A program made the translations under genes and the position numbers. DNA of 52,186 bases from contig CASDPB010000008.1 of NCBI GenBank assembly GCA_949282305.1, forward strand, positions 1-52,186. Reading direction: 5' to 3'. The notes under the pieces are model-generated. The model saw nothing but the letters and a program-made list of their open reading frames with translations, ran no database searches and was not told the origin of the DNA. How positions within the stretch are numbered: position 1 is the stretch's first letter; each line of letters opens with the position of its first letter. Positions 40,524-49,407 of the stretch are shown here, one piece after another. Source of the stretch: an uncultured Lentisphaeria bacterium (lineage in GTDB: Bacteria; Verrucomicrobiota; Lentisphaeria; Victivallales; UBA1829).

Positions 40524-42422
40524 ATGAAGAAAATCATGACATTGTTTTTGGCGGCATGTTCCTTTGCCGTGCTTCCGGCTGAATCGGTCAAAGCCAGTTC
40601 TTTCGGCTTTTCGGAAAAAGATGCCACAGCATGCCTCCAGAAAGCGATAGATTCCGGCGTCAGAAAACTGATTGTGGACAATACCGGCAGAGAATGGCTG
40701 GTCGGACCCATCCGGCTGCGTTCCGATCAGGAGATTGTCTTTGCCGAAGGGGTGGTTGTCCGGGCGCTTCCCGGCGCGTTCAAAAAACGGGGGGAGAGCA
40801 TGTTTACCGCAAAGGATGCAAGCCGGGTGACTCTGCGGGGAGAAAGGAACGCCGTCCTGATGATGAACAAAAAAGACTATCAGGACACGACACGCTATCA
40901 GTGGTCGGAGTGGCGGCATCTGATCAGCCTCCGCGGGGCAAGTGATGTCGTTATTTCCGGACTCACTCTGAAAGCGAGCGGCGGCGACGGCATTTATGTC
41001 AGCACCGGTTCCAAAACGGGACGGTGCCGCAATGTGCTCATTGACAATGTGACCTGCGAGGATCACCATCGGCAGGGGATCAGCGTCATCAGTGCGGAGA
41101 ATCTGCTGGTGAGGAATTCCAGATTCAGAAACACCCGCGGCACTCCTCCGCAGTGCGGGGTGGACATTGAACCCAATACAGCCCGCGACTATGCAGTCAA
41201 CCATGTGTTTGAAAACTGCGAGTTCAGCGGCAACGCCTCCGCGGGGATTCTTCTTCACCTTGCGGCGTTGAATGCGGATTCCATGCCGGTTTCGATTACG
41301 TTCCGGAACTGTCGCAGCTTCGGAAACGCTTCGGAGGGAATTGCTCTTTACATGAGTTCCACGACGCCGGTAAAGGGACGTGTTCTCATCGAAAACTGCG
41401 AGACCGGAAGTAATCCGGGCGGAGCTCTCGTCATCTCAAACCAGCAGGATGCCGGAATACAGCTTGTAATCCGCAACACTGTCCTTGACAACCGGAGCGC
41501 CGGGCAGCCTGCTGTTTTGCTGAACAACTCCGGCGTGCAGGGGGATGTCGGCGGAATCCGGTTTGAAAACGTGCGCCTGATTCCGGGGAAAGCCGCTCCT
41601 GTGGTTTTTCATGGAATGACCGGCGTGGGGATCAGAGACTTTACCGGCAGTCTGTCGTTGCAGAACGGCAACGGCAGGATTACGGATTTCGATCTTGCGA
41701 AATTTTCCGCCGCCCATCCGCCCAGACCGGAATTGCGCAACTTCTCCGTTATGCCGGTCGATCTCAAAAAACTGCGTCCCGTTGACGCTTCCGCCGCTGG
41801 TGGGGACAAGAACAGCAAAAGCCGTTTCCGCGGACGTTTCCGGTTTCTTCAGTATTGTCCCGCCGCAGGTGTGTATCCAATTCGTTTCAATGCGGTGAAA
41901 GTTACGAAATTCCCATTGAATCTTGAAGTGCGTCTCCGGGATGCCGCCGGCACCGATCTGGGACGTTTTTCCATTACCGAACCGGAGAAAACCTACCTGC
42001 TGAAGGCGAACGGGCGCAATCTGTTTTCCTTTGAGATCAATACGAGGGGACATGCCGTGACGGTGAATTCCCCGCATCCGGGACAGGCTGTCCGGGCGGA
42101 TGACTGGGTCGGGATGTTCGGCGGACGCAACCATCGGTTTTATTTTGCTGTCCCCGCGGGTGTGAAGGAGATCAACATTGATGTTGCCGGAACGTTGAGG
42201 GAGCCGGTCAGTGCGCAGCTGATTTCCCCCGGAGGGAAGGTCGTGACGGAGGTGAAGATGCTTGAAGGAATGAAACGGCTTCATCACAGCCGTGAAAAAG
42301 CGGATGTTTCCGAAGTCTGGTGCCTGAAAATTCCCTACGGCAAGGAAGACTTCAAATTCCGGGTCGGCGCTCCGCTTCTGCCGCTGGTGTCATTCGCTCC
42401 CGAATTTCTGTTGAAGCAGTAG
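40524..42422 (+). CDS. Secreted right-handed beta-helix (pectate-lyase-like) protein
   Basis: A 632-residue exported protein; start at ATG 40524 (CGGAG ahead of it), giving a signal peptide (KKIMTLFLAACSFAVLPAES). Residues about 60-400 show repeating parallel beta-helix turns with N-V/I-x-I patterns (VLIDNVTCEDHHRQGISVI; NCEFSGNASAGILLHL; FRNCRSFGNASEGIALYM; VLIENCETGSNPGGALVI). This is the fold of polysaccharide lyases and GH28-type enzymes; I cannot point to a catalytic triad. The C-terminal 200 residues form a beta-rich domain resembling a pre-peptidase or sugar-binding module. It is the end of the LacI-pseudopilin operon and is followed by a terminator. Confidence 0.82.
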   Translation: MKKIMTLFLAACSFAVLPAESVKASSFGFSEKDATACLQKAIDSGVRKLIVDNTGREWLVGPIRLRSDQEIVFAEGVVVRALPGAFKKRGESMFTAKDASRVTLRGERNAVLMMNKKDYQDTTRYQWSEWRHLISLRGASDVVISGLTLKASGGDGIYVSTGSKTGRCRNVLIDNVTCEDHHRQGISVISAENLLVRNSRFRNTRGTPPQCGVDIEPNTARDYAVNHVFENCEFSGNASAGILLHLAALNADSMPVSITFRNCRSFGNASEGIALYMSSTTPVKGRVLIENCETGSNPGGALVISNQQDAGIQLVIRNTVLDNRSAGQPAVLLNNSGVQGDVGGIRFENVRLIPGKAAPVVFHGMTGVGIRDFTGSLSLQNGNGRITDFDLAKFSAAHPPRPELRNFSVMPVDLKKLRPVDASAAGGDKNSKSRFRGRFRFLQYCPAAGVYPIRFNAVKVTKFPLNLEVRLRDAAGTDLGRFSITEPEKTYLLKANGRNLFSFEINTRGHAVTVNSPHPGQAVRADDWVGMFGGRNHRFYFAVPAGVKEINIDVAGTLREPVSAQLISPGGKVVTEVKMLEGMKRLHHSREKADVSEVWCLKIPYGKEDFKFRVGAPLLPLVSFAPEFLLKQ

Positions 42423-42446
42423 TTTCCTGGAATCCTGAATTTGTGA

Positions 42447-42494
42447 TGCCTGCCGGGAATGGAGAAAAAGATTCCGGCGGGCATTTCTGTTTTC
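42447..42494 (+). terminator. Terminator after the beta-helix protein gene
   Basis: TGCCTGCCGGGAAT (42447-42460) pairs with ATTCCGGCGGGCA (42471-42483) apart from one bulge and one wobble, followed by TTTCTGTTTT. Confidence 0.88.
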
Positions 42495-42580
42495 CGAATA
42501 TGGATTTTTTCTGATGGCGGGGTATATTACTTCCATGCGGAGCCCGATTTGGTTTAATGTTTTATGATGGAAGCCCGGAA

Positions 42581-43297
42581 ATGAAGAAAGAGGAATTTTT
42601 AGTCTGGAAGTCTCCGGAAAAAGACGTGTTCATTCATGACGGACAGCGCGTCTTTCTGCCGGAGGGATGGGTTCAGATACCCCGCGGGGACGCCGGATTG
42701 ACGCGTCGTCTCAAAGCCGCGGGAGAATACCGGGTTCTGGTTCACATGCGTCGGAACCGTATGGAAGCCGTCGGGTTATGGGTGCCTGAAGAGATTGCGA
42801 ATCGAGTCCGGGCGGAGCTGGAGAAAGAGCGCTCCGATCCCGCCTGGCAGAAAAAGCTGAATGCGTCAAGGCGGATGCGGGAACGGAAGCAGGCGGAATA
42901 TGAAAAAGAGTTCCGGGAAGCTGTTTTGAAGTTTCTGGCGTTTGACGAAAAATGGTCCGCCTTTGCGGAGAGATTTGCCGATGCGGTGACGGCTCATGCG
43001 GTGCCGGTCGGCAGCGGCACTGTCGCGCGGACGCAGCGGATTCCCCTGGAACAGCGTGCAGAGGCGGCGGTCATTGCGTGGATGCGGCACCAGACGACCG
43101 CCTATGACCGGATGTCGATTGCGCGGATCAAGGGGGAACGCCGCGAGGCGCGCCGCAGACTGGCGGAACATTCGCGCCGGCTTCTGGCGCAATATCGTTC
43201 CGGGGAAGAGGTCGATGCCCTGCGCTGTCCATTGGCACGTGCCCTTCGGCAGCAGGAAGCCTCGTGCCGCGAAGATGATGCGCGGGGGCGCGTATGA
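42581..43297 (+). CDS. DUF2293-domain protein
   Basis: A 238-residue soluble basic protein with the DUF2293 signature in its second half: VPVGSGTVARTQRIPLEQRA, then EAAVIAWMRHQTTAYDRM and GERREARRRLAEHSRRLL. The N-terminal part is a short beta region and a charged helix. Function of the family is unknown; the arginine-rich helical end could bind nucleic acid. The start at ATG 42581 is chosen because GGAAG lies 7 bases before it; an ATG at 42557 has no ribosome site. The phosphodiesterase gene follows after 79 bases. Confidence 0.8.
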   Translation: MKKEEFLVWKSPEKDVFIHDGQRVFLPEGWVQIPRGDAGLTRRLKAAGEYRVLVHMRRNRMEAVGLWVPEEIANRVRAELEKERSDPAWQKKLNASRRMRERKQAEYEKEFREAVLKFLAFDEKWSAFAERFADAVTAHAVPVGSGTVARTQRIPLEQRAEAAVIAWMRHQTTAYDRMSIARIKGERREARRRLAEHSRRLLAQYRSGEEVDALRCPLARALRQQEASCREDDARGRV

Positions 43298-43376
43298 TGA
43301 CGTTTCTGCAAAACTGCAATTTGAAAAAAATTCGGACCGGCTGCATTCCCGGTCAAAAAATGGAAAAGGTCTTCTT

Positions 43377-43925
43377 ATGAAATTACTGTTTTTTTCCGAT
43401 GTGCACGGTTCGCCGGAGAGTCTGGCGCTGCTTCTGCGGCAGGCGGAACGCCTGAAGCCGGAACTGCTTGTCCTGCTTGGAGACGTGCTTTACCACGGGC
43501 CGCGCAATCCTTTGAAAAAGGATTATGCGCCGCAGAGAGTCGTTGAAATGCTCAACCCATACAGGGAGCGGATCGCCGCTGTCCGCGGGAACTGCGATTC
43601 CGAAGTGGATCAGATGCTTCTTGAGTTTCCGGTGATGGCGGATTATTCCACTCTTTTTGCCGACGGGCGCCGGTTCTTCCTGACGCACGGGCATCTCTGG
43701 AATCCGGAAAAACTTCCGCCGATTCCGATGGATTCCGTTTTTGTGTTCGGGCATATCCATGTGCCGGTTCTCCGAAAAGAAGAGTCCGGGCTTGCAGTCC
43801 TGAATCCCGGTTCCATTTCACTTCCGAAAGGCGGCAACCCGCCGTCCTTCGCTTTCTACGAGAATCAGACACTCCGGATTCTGAATCTGGAAAACGGGGA
43901 GGAGATGGCGCGTCTTTCTCTCTGA
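43377..43925 (+). CDS. yfcE: YfcE-type metallophosphodiesterase
   Basis: A 182-residue calcineurin-like phosphoesterase. All metal-site motifs are present in order: FFSDVHGS, LLGDVLYHG, VRGNCDSEVD, THGH and GHIHVPV. NPGSISLPKGG near the end is typical of the YfcE/MJ0936 group. These enzymes hydrolyse phosphodiesters in vitro; the natural substrate is unknown. The true start is ATG 43377 with AAAAGG upstream. The frame is open much farther upstream but there overlaps the DUF2293 gene out of frame. A shared terminator lies beyond. Confidence 0.93.
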   Translation: MKLLFFSDVHGSPESLALLLRQAERLKPELLVLLGDVLYHGPRNPLKKDYAPQRVVEMLNPYRERIAAVRGNCDSEVDQMLLEFPVMADYSTLFADGRRFFLTHGHLWNPEKLPPIPMDSVFVFGHIHVPVLRKEESGLAVLNPGSISLPKGGNPPSFAFYENQTLRILNLENGEEMARLSL

Positions 43926-43942
43926 ACCGGTGACATGGAAAA

Positions 43943-43981
43943 GGGGGAGGTCTGCTTTTGCGACTCTCCCCCTGTATTTTT
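43943..43981. terminator. Bidirectional terminator between yfcE and cstA
   Basis: GGGGGAG (43943-43949) and CTCCCCC (43966-43972) form a 7-bp stem. The plus strand continues TGTATTTTT. On the minus strand the stem is followed at once by TTTTTCC. It can stop both converging transcripts. Confidence 0.85.
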
Positions 43982-44026
43982 ACGCCGCGATGAAAGTTAG
44001 GGGCGGCGTGCCGTCAGAACGGCTTC

Positions 44027-45487
44027 TCACAGATCCTCAACTCTGATTGACTGCATTGCAGTCCCGCGCCGCATGACCCATACGGCGAGAATCAGCGTGA
44101 TGATTCCCGCAATGGCGTATGCGACCGGCAGATCCAGCCCCAGCCCGTAAGGGAGAAGCGCGGAATGCCGCGGGGAGGTCCAGAGGATAAACGTCGTGAC
44201 GATGAATGTCATGAACATTCCCGGCAGAAGCGTGACCCATGCCGGCTTTTTCTGCATGACCAGCCATACGGTTGCGCCGAGAAGGGTCGATGCTCCGAGA
44301 ACCTGGTTGCCCCATGCGAAATAGTTCCAGAGATTGTTGAAGGATTTTGCGCTGCTGTTTGACCACCAGAGCAGAAGCGCCACGATCACGATGAGGGGAA
44401 TGCAGACCCCGAGACGTTTTTTGAAAGGTTTCTGGTCGATCTTGAAGATTTCCGCAAGACTCAGGCGCAGGCTGCGCATGGCGGTGTCTCCGGAGGTGAT
44501 GGCAAGGATGATGACCGCGATCAGGGTGATGCCTCCCATTCCTTTTCCGAGGAATGTTTTCGTGATGACTTCCAGCGCAAGATTCGGGCTTTTCGCCATC
44601 AGTTCGGGGAACATGTTGTAAATGGCGAGTCCGCCCGCCGCCCAGATCATTGCGATAATGCCTTCCACAATCATCATGCCGTAGAAGTTGCGGCGTCCGT
44701 GGCGCTCGGTCTCCATGGTTCTGGCAATGATCGGGGACTGCGTCGCATGGAATCCGGAAAGGATGCCGCAGGCGATCGTGACGAAGAGAAGCGGAATGAT
44801 CGGTTCCTTGAACATTCCCGCCTTGAACTCCGCGGACTCCTGAAAGAGTTCAGGATTGCTGAATCCCGCTTTTACAAGCATGATGAAAAGCGCCAGGCTT
44901 CCAATCATCAGCAGAGCGCCGAAGAACGGGTAGACCATGCCGATGATCTTGTCCACGGGAAACATGGTGGCGCAGATATAGTAAAGAAAGATCACGGCGA
45001 CTGCCAGCCAGAAAAGCTCGCGGCCCGGAGTGAGAATGTTGAAAATCGCGGCGGGAACGTTGATGAAGACCGCGACGACAAGGAGCAGGAGAAAGCACAT
45101 GAAAACCGAAAAGAAGGCATAATAGGGTTTGCCGAGCGTGATCCGGATCAGTTTCGGCAGGTTCGCGCCTCCATGACGGATGGACATCATGCCCGATACG
45201 AAGTCATGCACCGCGCCGCCGATGATGTTTCCGATCGGAATGATCAGGAATACGACCGCCCCGAACTTGATTCCGAGAATGACGCCGATGACCGGACCGA
45301 CTCCCGCGATGTTCAGAAGCTGGATCAGCATGTTTTTCCAGTTGGGAATGACGACGAAATCGACTCCATCGTAGAATTTTTTCGCAGGCGTTTCCCGGTC
45401 ATCCGGCTCAATGATCTTTTCGATGAAACGTCCATAGGTGAAGTACCCGACAATCAGCACTATGATGCCGCCAAGAAACCACAACAT
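44027..45487 (-). CDS. Carbon starvation protein CstA-family transporter
   Basis: A 486-residue inner-membrane protein with many helices, of the CstA type (peptide or pyruvate uptake in other bacteria). Family signatures are YGRFIEKIIEPDDRETPAKK, YDGVDFVVIPNWKNMLIQLL, GVGPVIGVILGIKFG, IGNIIGGAVHDFVSGMMSIR and FHATQSPIIARTMETERHGR. It is shorter than E. coli CstA and belongs to the compact form. AAGAGGAAAA precedes the ATG. It lies 38 bases downstream of the NSS transporter on the minus strand, so the two transporters are probably one operon controlled from the palindromic region at 46956-47033. Confidence 0.92.
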   Translation of the reverse strand: MLWFLGGIIVLIVGYFTYGRFIEKIIEPDDRETPAKKFYDGVDFVVIPNWKNMLIQLLNIAGVGPVIGVILGIKFGAVVFLIIPIGNIIGGAVHDFVSGMMSIRHGGANLPKLIRITLGKPYYAFFSVFMCFLLLLVVAVFINVPAAIFNILTPGRELFWLAVAVIFLYYICATMFPVDKIIGMVYPFFGALLMIGSLALFIMLVKAGFSNPELFQESAEFKAGMFKEPIIPLLFVTIACGILSGFHATQSPIIARTMETERHGRRNFYGMMIVEGIIAMIWAAGGLAIYNMFPELMAKSPNLALEVITKTFLGKGMGGITLIAVIILAITSGDTAMRSLRLSLAEIFKIDQKPFKKRLGVCIPLIVIVALLLWWSNSSAKSFNNLWNYFAWGNQVLGASTLLGATVWLVMQKKPAWVTLLPGMFMTFIVTTFILWTSPRHSALLPYGLGLDLPVAYAIAGIITLILAVWVMRRGTAMQSIRVEDL

Positions 45488-45525
45488 GATTTTTCCTCTT
45501 TATTATTGTTATTTTTATAATGTTG

Positions 45526-46923
45526 TTAGAATTCAAGCAGATGGAACCGTTTGACGATTCCGATCACCCAGATCGCCAGAATGATGACCGGCAGTCCCCA
45601 GCGCATGTAGGGAATGAAAATATGCGGAAACTTCCAGCCTTTCCCGGTATTGAGCTCCTTGTAAAAATCTTCGCTGCCCCAGCCGAAGCGGTTGGTGCAG
45701 AATATCGTCAGGTAAAGCGCGCCCAGCGGAAGAAGATTGTCGCTGACAATGAAATCCTCCAGATCCAGGACATTGGATTCGCCGCCGAGCGGACGGAACT
45801 TCCGCCAGAGATTGAATCCGAGAATGCACGGCATGGAAAGCACGGCAAGGAGCGCGCCGAAGATGGAACAGGATTTTCTGCGGCTCCAGCGGAATTCCTC
45901 CATTCCGAATGCCGCGAGATTTTCAAAGACGGCGATCAGTGTCGATACTGCGGCAATGGAGAGAAAGAGGAAAAAGAGAAAACCCCAGAACGGACCGCCG
46001 CCCATATTGTGAAACACATTCGGAAGGGTGATGAAAATGAGGGAGTAACCTGCATCCGGAGCGATTGCATAGGCGGCACAGCAGGGAAATATAATCAGCC
46101 CGGAACAGATTGCCACCAGAGTGTCCAGACTGATAATCCAGACGCCTTCCGCCGGAAGAGAGCGGTCGCGTCCGATGTAACTGCCGCAGATTGCAATGCT
46201 TCCCACTCCGAGGCTCAATGTGAAAAATGCCTGCGCCATTGCCGCGTGCACGGTCGGCCAGATGCCGTCGCTGAGAAATTTATTGACATCCGGGTAAAGA
46301 AAAAAACTGACGCCCCGCATGGCGTTCGGGAGCCGGAGCGACTGCACCACAAGCAGAAGAAGCAGAAGAAACAGTCCGATCATCATGATCTTGATGACTT
46401 TTTCAATCATTTTCCGGACGCCGCCCATGCAGACGAATACCGTCAGGCAGAGCACAATCAGCATGAACAGCGTCTGGGAGCCCGGCGAGGCGAGAAAATT
46501 TTCAAAAAACGCCTTGCATTGCGCCGCGTCCATCGTCTGGAATCTGCCGGCGGCAAAGTAACAGGCGTAAGCAAGAAGCCAGCCGGAAATGACGGTGTAG
46601 AACATCAGCAGGAGCATGTTTCCCGTGAACAGCAGATAAACGGGGAGGTCCCAGCGGAATCTGACGTCTTTGTTCTGAAGTTTGCGGAATGCACCGGGAA
46701 AGGTGCTGCGCCCGGCACGCCCGAGCGAAAGTTCCATCATCATGACCGGAAAACCAAGCACCGCCAGAAAAAAGAGATACAGGAAAACAAACAGTCCCCC
46801 GCCATATTGCCCCGTGATGTATGGAAAGCGCCAGACATTGCCCAGTCCGATGGCGCAGCCTGCGGTCATCAGGATAAAACCGAGTCTGGACGCAAATTGC
46901 TCCCGTGATGGTTCCGAATTCAA
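45526..46923 (-). CDS. Sodium-dependent transporter, NSS (SLC6/LeuT) family
   Basis: LeuT-fold sodium-coupled amino-acid or amine importer with about 12 helices. Helix 1 has the unwound sodium/substrate segment GCAIGLGNVWRFPYITGQYG. Later landmarks are MMELSLGRAGRS, YTVISGWLLAY, MAQAFFTLSLGVGSIAICGS and a serine-rich helix 8 (LSIAAVSTLIAVFENL). I place the start at TTG 46923 behind AGGAG (465 residues). An ATG at 46953 would lie upstream of the expected transcription start and has no ribosome site. It is transcribed divergently from adenine deaminase and followed by the CstA-like gene. The pairing with purine salvage hints at nucleobase or amino-acid use, but the substrate is unknown. Confidence 0.9.
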   Translation of the reverse strand: MNSEPSREQFASRLGFILMTAGCAIGLGNVWRFPYITGQYGGGLFVFLYLFFLAVLGFPVMMMELSLGRAGRSTFPGAFRKLQNKDVRFRWDLPVYLLFTGNMLLLMFYTVISGWLLAYACYFAAGRFQTMDAAQCKAFFENFLASPGSQTLFMLIVLCLTVFVCMGGVRKMIEKVIKIMMIGLFLLLLLLVVQSLRLPNAMRGVSFFLYPDVNKFLSDGIWPTVHAAMAQAFFTLSLGVGSIAICGSYIGRDRSLPAEGVWIISLDTLVAICSGLIIFPCCAAYAIAPDAGYSLIFITLPNVFHNMGGGPFWGFLFFLFLSIAAVSTLIAVFENLAAFGMEEFRWSRRKSCSIFGALLAVLSMPCILGFNLWRKFRPLGGESNVLDLEDFIVSDNLLPLGALYLTIFCTNRFGWGSEDFYKELNTGKGWKFPHIFIPYMRWGLPVIILAIWVIGIVKRFHLLEF

Positions 46924-46955
46924 TTTAAGCTCCTGTTTGTTTTGTAAATACATAA

Positions 46956-47033
46956 AAAATACCATGTTTTCCCGAAAAATACAAGGTTTCTCATGGGAAA
47001 AGAGTTGTATTTTTCGGTTTTTGAGAGTATCTT
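46956..47033. promoter_or_regulatory. Symmetrical divergent promoters inside a 13-bp inverted repeat
   Basis: CCGAAAAATACAA (46972-46984) and TTGTATTTTTCGG (47005-47017) are exact inverted copies 20 bases apart. Each arm contains TTGTAT as a -35. To the right it is followed at 17 bases by TATCTT (47028-47033, toward adenine deaminase). To the left it is followed at 17 bases by TATTTT (46961-46956, toward the NSS transporter). One dimeric regulator could therefore control both directions. The CCGAA...TTCGG ends recall PurBox sequences of Firmicutes PurR, but that link is speculative. Confidence 0.7.
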
Positions 47034-47062
47034 GCGGCTCAAGTATTTTGGGAGGTGCCGGC

Positions 47063-48775
47063 ATGAGGCGGGAACTTGAAGAACTGGAGAAAATCATTGA
47101 TGAGGCGCAGGGGAATACCGGGGCGTCCCTCGTAATTAAAAATGTTTCGATTTTCCATCTGACAACCGGCGAAATGAGCCGGGGAGACATTGCCGTCTGC
47201 GGCGACCGGATCGCCGGCGTCGGGGAAACATACGGGGGGGAGCGCGAGATTGACGGAAGCGGGCTGACCGCCGTTCCGGGATTCATTGACGCGCATGTCC
47301 ATGTGGAGTCCTCGATGATTACGCCTTTCGAGTTTGAACGGTGTGTTCTGCCGCGCGGCGTGACGACTGCGGTCTGCGATCCGCATGAATTGTCGAATGT
47401 CGCCGGAACGAAGGCGATTGATTTCTTTCTGGATTCCGCCCGGCGCATGTGCATGGATCTTCGTGTGCAGATCAGCTCCTGTGTGCCCGCCACGCCGCTT
47501 GAGACCGCAGGTGCGGAGCTTTCCGCGGCGGATGTCTGCAGGTATGCCGCCGAGCCGCTTTCCTCCGGTCTTGCGGAACTGATGAACGTGCCCGGCGTGC
47601 TCTCCAAAGTGCCGGAGGTTCTTGAGAAGGCGGCGGCTTTCAAGGGACGGATTGACGGGCACTGCCCGATGCTGGTGGGAAAAGCCCTGAACGCATACCT
47701 TGCCGCGGGAGTCCGCAACTGCCATGAGTGCAGCACGCTGGAAGAGGCGCAGGAAAAGCTGCGCAAGGGAATGCAGATTCTGATCCGCGAGGGATCTGTC
47801 GCCCGCAATCTGGATACGCTCCTGCCGCTGATTACCGTAGGGAATGCGCCGTTCCTGGGGTTCTGCACCGACGACCGCAATCCGCTGGACATTGCCGCGA
47901 CGGGGCATCTCGATTATATGATTGCACATGCGATTGAATCCGGAGCGGACCCGCTGGCGGTGTACCGGATCGCCTCTTATTCCACGGCACAGCATTTCGG
48001 TCTGCGCGACCGCGGTCTGATTGCCCCCGGATACAAGGCGGATATTGTCCTGCTTTCGGATTGGAGGAAGTGCAGAATTGCGCATGTCCTGAAAAACGGA
48101 CGGATTGTGGATGATGCCCTGTTTGCTTCGCGCGGGCTTCCGCCGGATCCGTCGGCGTTTCTGAATTCCATTCAGCTGCAGAAGGTCACGGCGGATTGTT
48201 TCAAGGTCTTCTCGAAAAAAGCGGAGACTCCGGTGATCGGTATTGTGGAACTGTCCCTGACAACAGAGCATCTGGAACTGGAACTGCCGTTCGACGGTCG
48301 CGAGAAGAAATGCGCGCCGGAACTGGATGTCGCGAAGATCGCGGTTCTGGAACGCTACGGAAAAAACGGCGGCATCGGGCTGGGTTTTGTCAAAGGATTC
48401 GGTATGAAATCCGGTGCGATCGCGTCCAGCGTCGGGCACGACAGCCATAATATCTGTGTCGTCGGAACCTCCGACGAAGATATGGCGCTGGCTGTGAATG
48501 CGTTGATTGATTCGCAGGGCGGTTTTGCCGTTGTGAACCGGGGAAAGGTGGTCGATGTGATGCCGCTGCCTTTGGGCGGTCTGCTTTCCGACCATGATTT
48601 TGAGACTGTGGAAAAAGAACTGCTCCGGATTCATGAGGCGGTGAAAGTGACCGGCTGTCCGCTGGAGACTCCGTTTCTCCAGCTTGCATTCCTGCCGCTG
48701 CCGGTGATTCCGTTCCTCAGAATTACGGACCGCGGAGTCGTGGACGTCGCCGGATTTGACTTTATTGAGGTGTGA
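47063..48775 (+). CDS. ade: Adenine deaminase
   Basis: Deaminates adenine to hypoxanthine, feeding the Hpt enzyme encoded next. It is an amidohydrolase-fold enzyme of the bacterial Ade type, 570 residues. The metal-binding PGFIDAHVHVESSM, then DPHELSNVAG, IDGHCPMLVG, the Asp in FCTDDRNPLD and the C-terminal domain containing VGHDSHNICVVGTS are all present. The start is ATG 47063 with GGGAGG in front; the frame is open farther upstream only as a shadow of the transporter gene. It is divergent from the NSS transporter and 4 bases upstream of hpt, so ade-hpt form a purine-salvage operon. Confidence 0.95.
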   Translation: MRRELEELEKIIDEAQGNTGASLVIKNVSIFHLTTGEMSRGDIAVCGDRIAGVGETYGGEREIDGSGLTAVPGFIDAHVHVESSMITPFEFERCVLPRGVTTAVCDPHELSNVAGTKAIDFFLDSARRMCMDLRVQISSCVPATPLETAGAELSAADVCRYAAEPLSSGLAELMNVPGVLSKVPEVLEKAAAFKGRIDGHCPMLVGKALNAYLAAGVRNCHECSTLEEAQEKLRKGMQILIREGSVARNLDTLLPLITVGNAPFLGFCTDDRNPLDIAATGHLDYMIAHAIESGADPLAVYRIASYSTAQHFGLRDRGLIAPGYKADIVLLSDWRKCRIAHVLKNGRIVDDALFASRGLPPDPSAFLNSIQLQKVTADCFKVFSKKAETPVIGIVELSLTTEHLELELPFDGREKKCAPELDVAKIAVLERYGKNGGIGLGFVKGFGMKSGAIASSVGHDSHNICVVGTSDEDMALAVNALIDSQGGFAVVNRGKVVDVMPLPLGGLLSDHDFETVEKELLRIHEAVKVTGCPLETPFLQLAFLPLPVIPFLRITDRGVVDVAGFDFIEV

Positions 48776-48779
48776 ATGA

Positions 48780-49286
48780 ATGAAGACCCTTCTTACGGAA
48801 AATGAGATTGCGGAACGAATTGCGCAGCTCGGGGAGGAAATTACGGAGGCTTATCGGGGAAAGGAACTTACAGCCGTCATCATGATGAACGGTGCAGTGA
48901 TCTTTGCCGCCGATCTGCTCCGGAAAATCAATTTGCCGCTGTATATTGACTGTTTTTCCGCGTCCAGCTACGAAAATGACCGGAGCACTGGAAAAATTAC
49001 AGTGCGTTCCGCATTGAAACTCCCGGTTCAGGGACGGCACGTTCTGCTGATTGACGATATTCTTGATACGGGACTTTCCATGAAATATGCCGTTCATTAT
49101 TTTCTGGAACTCGGCGCCGCAAGCGTCAAAACCTGTGTCCTGATGGACAAGATGCTGGAAAGCAAACAATTTGAACATGCGGACTGGGTCGGATTCCGCA
49201 TCCCGGATCGTTACGTCGTCGGTTATGGGCTGGATTCTGGAGAATATTACCGCAATCTGCCTTATGTGGGAGTCCTGACGGACTGA
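48780..49286 (+). CDS. hpt: Hypoxanthine phosphoribosyltransferase
   Basis: Makes IMP (or GMP) from hypoxanthine (or guanine) and PRPP. The PRPP loop is VLLIDDILDTGLSM; the early loop has MMNGAVIFAADLLR; the base-binding region DWVGFRIPDRYVVGYGLD includes the conserved IP.RYVVGYGLD end. At 168 residues it is slightly short but complete. It lies 4 bases after ade, and the pair converts adenine to IMP in two steps. No plus-strand terminator is obvious; the hairpin that follows has its T-run on the other strand. Confidence 0.95.
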   Translation: MKTLLTENEIAERIAQLGEEITEAYRGKELTAVIMMNGAVIFAADLLRKINLPLYIDCFSASSYENDRSTGKITVRSALKLPVQGRHVLLIDDILDTGLSMKYAVHYFLELGAASVKTCVLMDKMLESKQFEHADWVGFRIPDRYVVGYGLDSGEYYRNLPYVGVLTD

Positions 49287-49352
49287 TGACCGGCGGTATT
49301 TCCGGCAAAGAGCATATCCGCCGTTTCGTGCTTTGCCATGATTGATTTTCCA

Positions 49353-49390
49353 TAAAACAGAAACAGCCGACGGGGTTGTCCTGTCGGCTG
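49353..49390 (-). terminator. Terminator of the secreted Asn/Arg-rich protein gene
   Basis: On the minus strand CAGCCGAC pairs with GTCGGCTG (49390-49383 with 49371-49364), an 8-bp stem, followed by TTTCTGTTTT. It begins 17 bases after the stop codon at 49408. Confidence 0.85.
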
Positions 49391-49407
49391 CTCTGTGACG
49401 TTTCCGG

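Noticed and set aside
45520-46908. 462-residue open frame on the plus strand
   Set aside because: Antisense to the NSS transporter; charged, low-complexity translation without family features.
46953-47892. Long N-terminal extension of the NSS transporter frame
   Set aside because: The extension is the antisense of adenine deaminase and crosses the divergent promoters; the ribosome site supports TTG 46923.
47039-48634. 531-residue open frame on the minus strand
   Set aside because: Antisense to adenine deaminase, which is complete and conserved.
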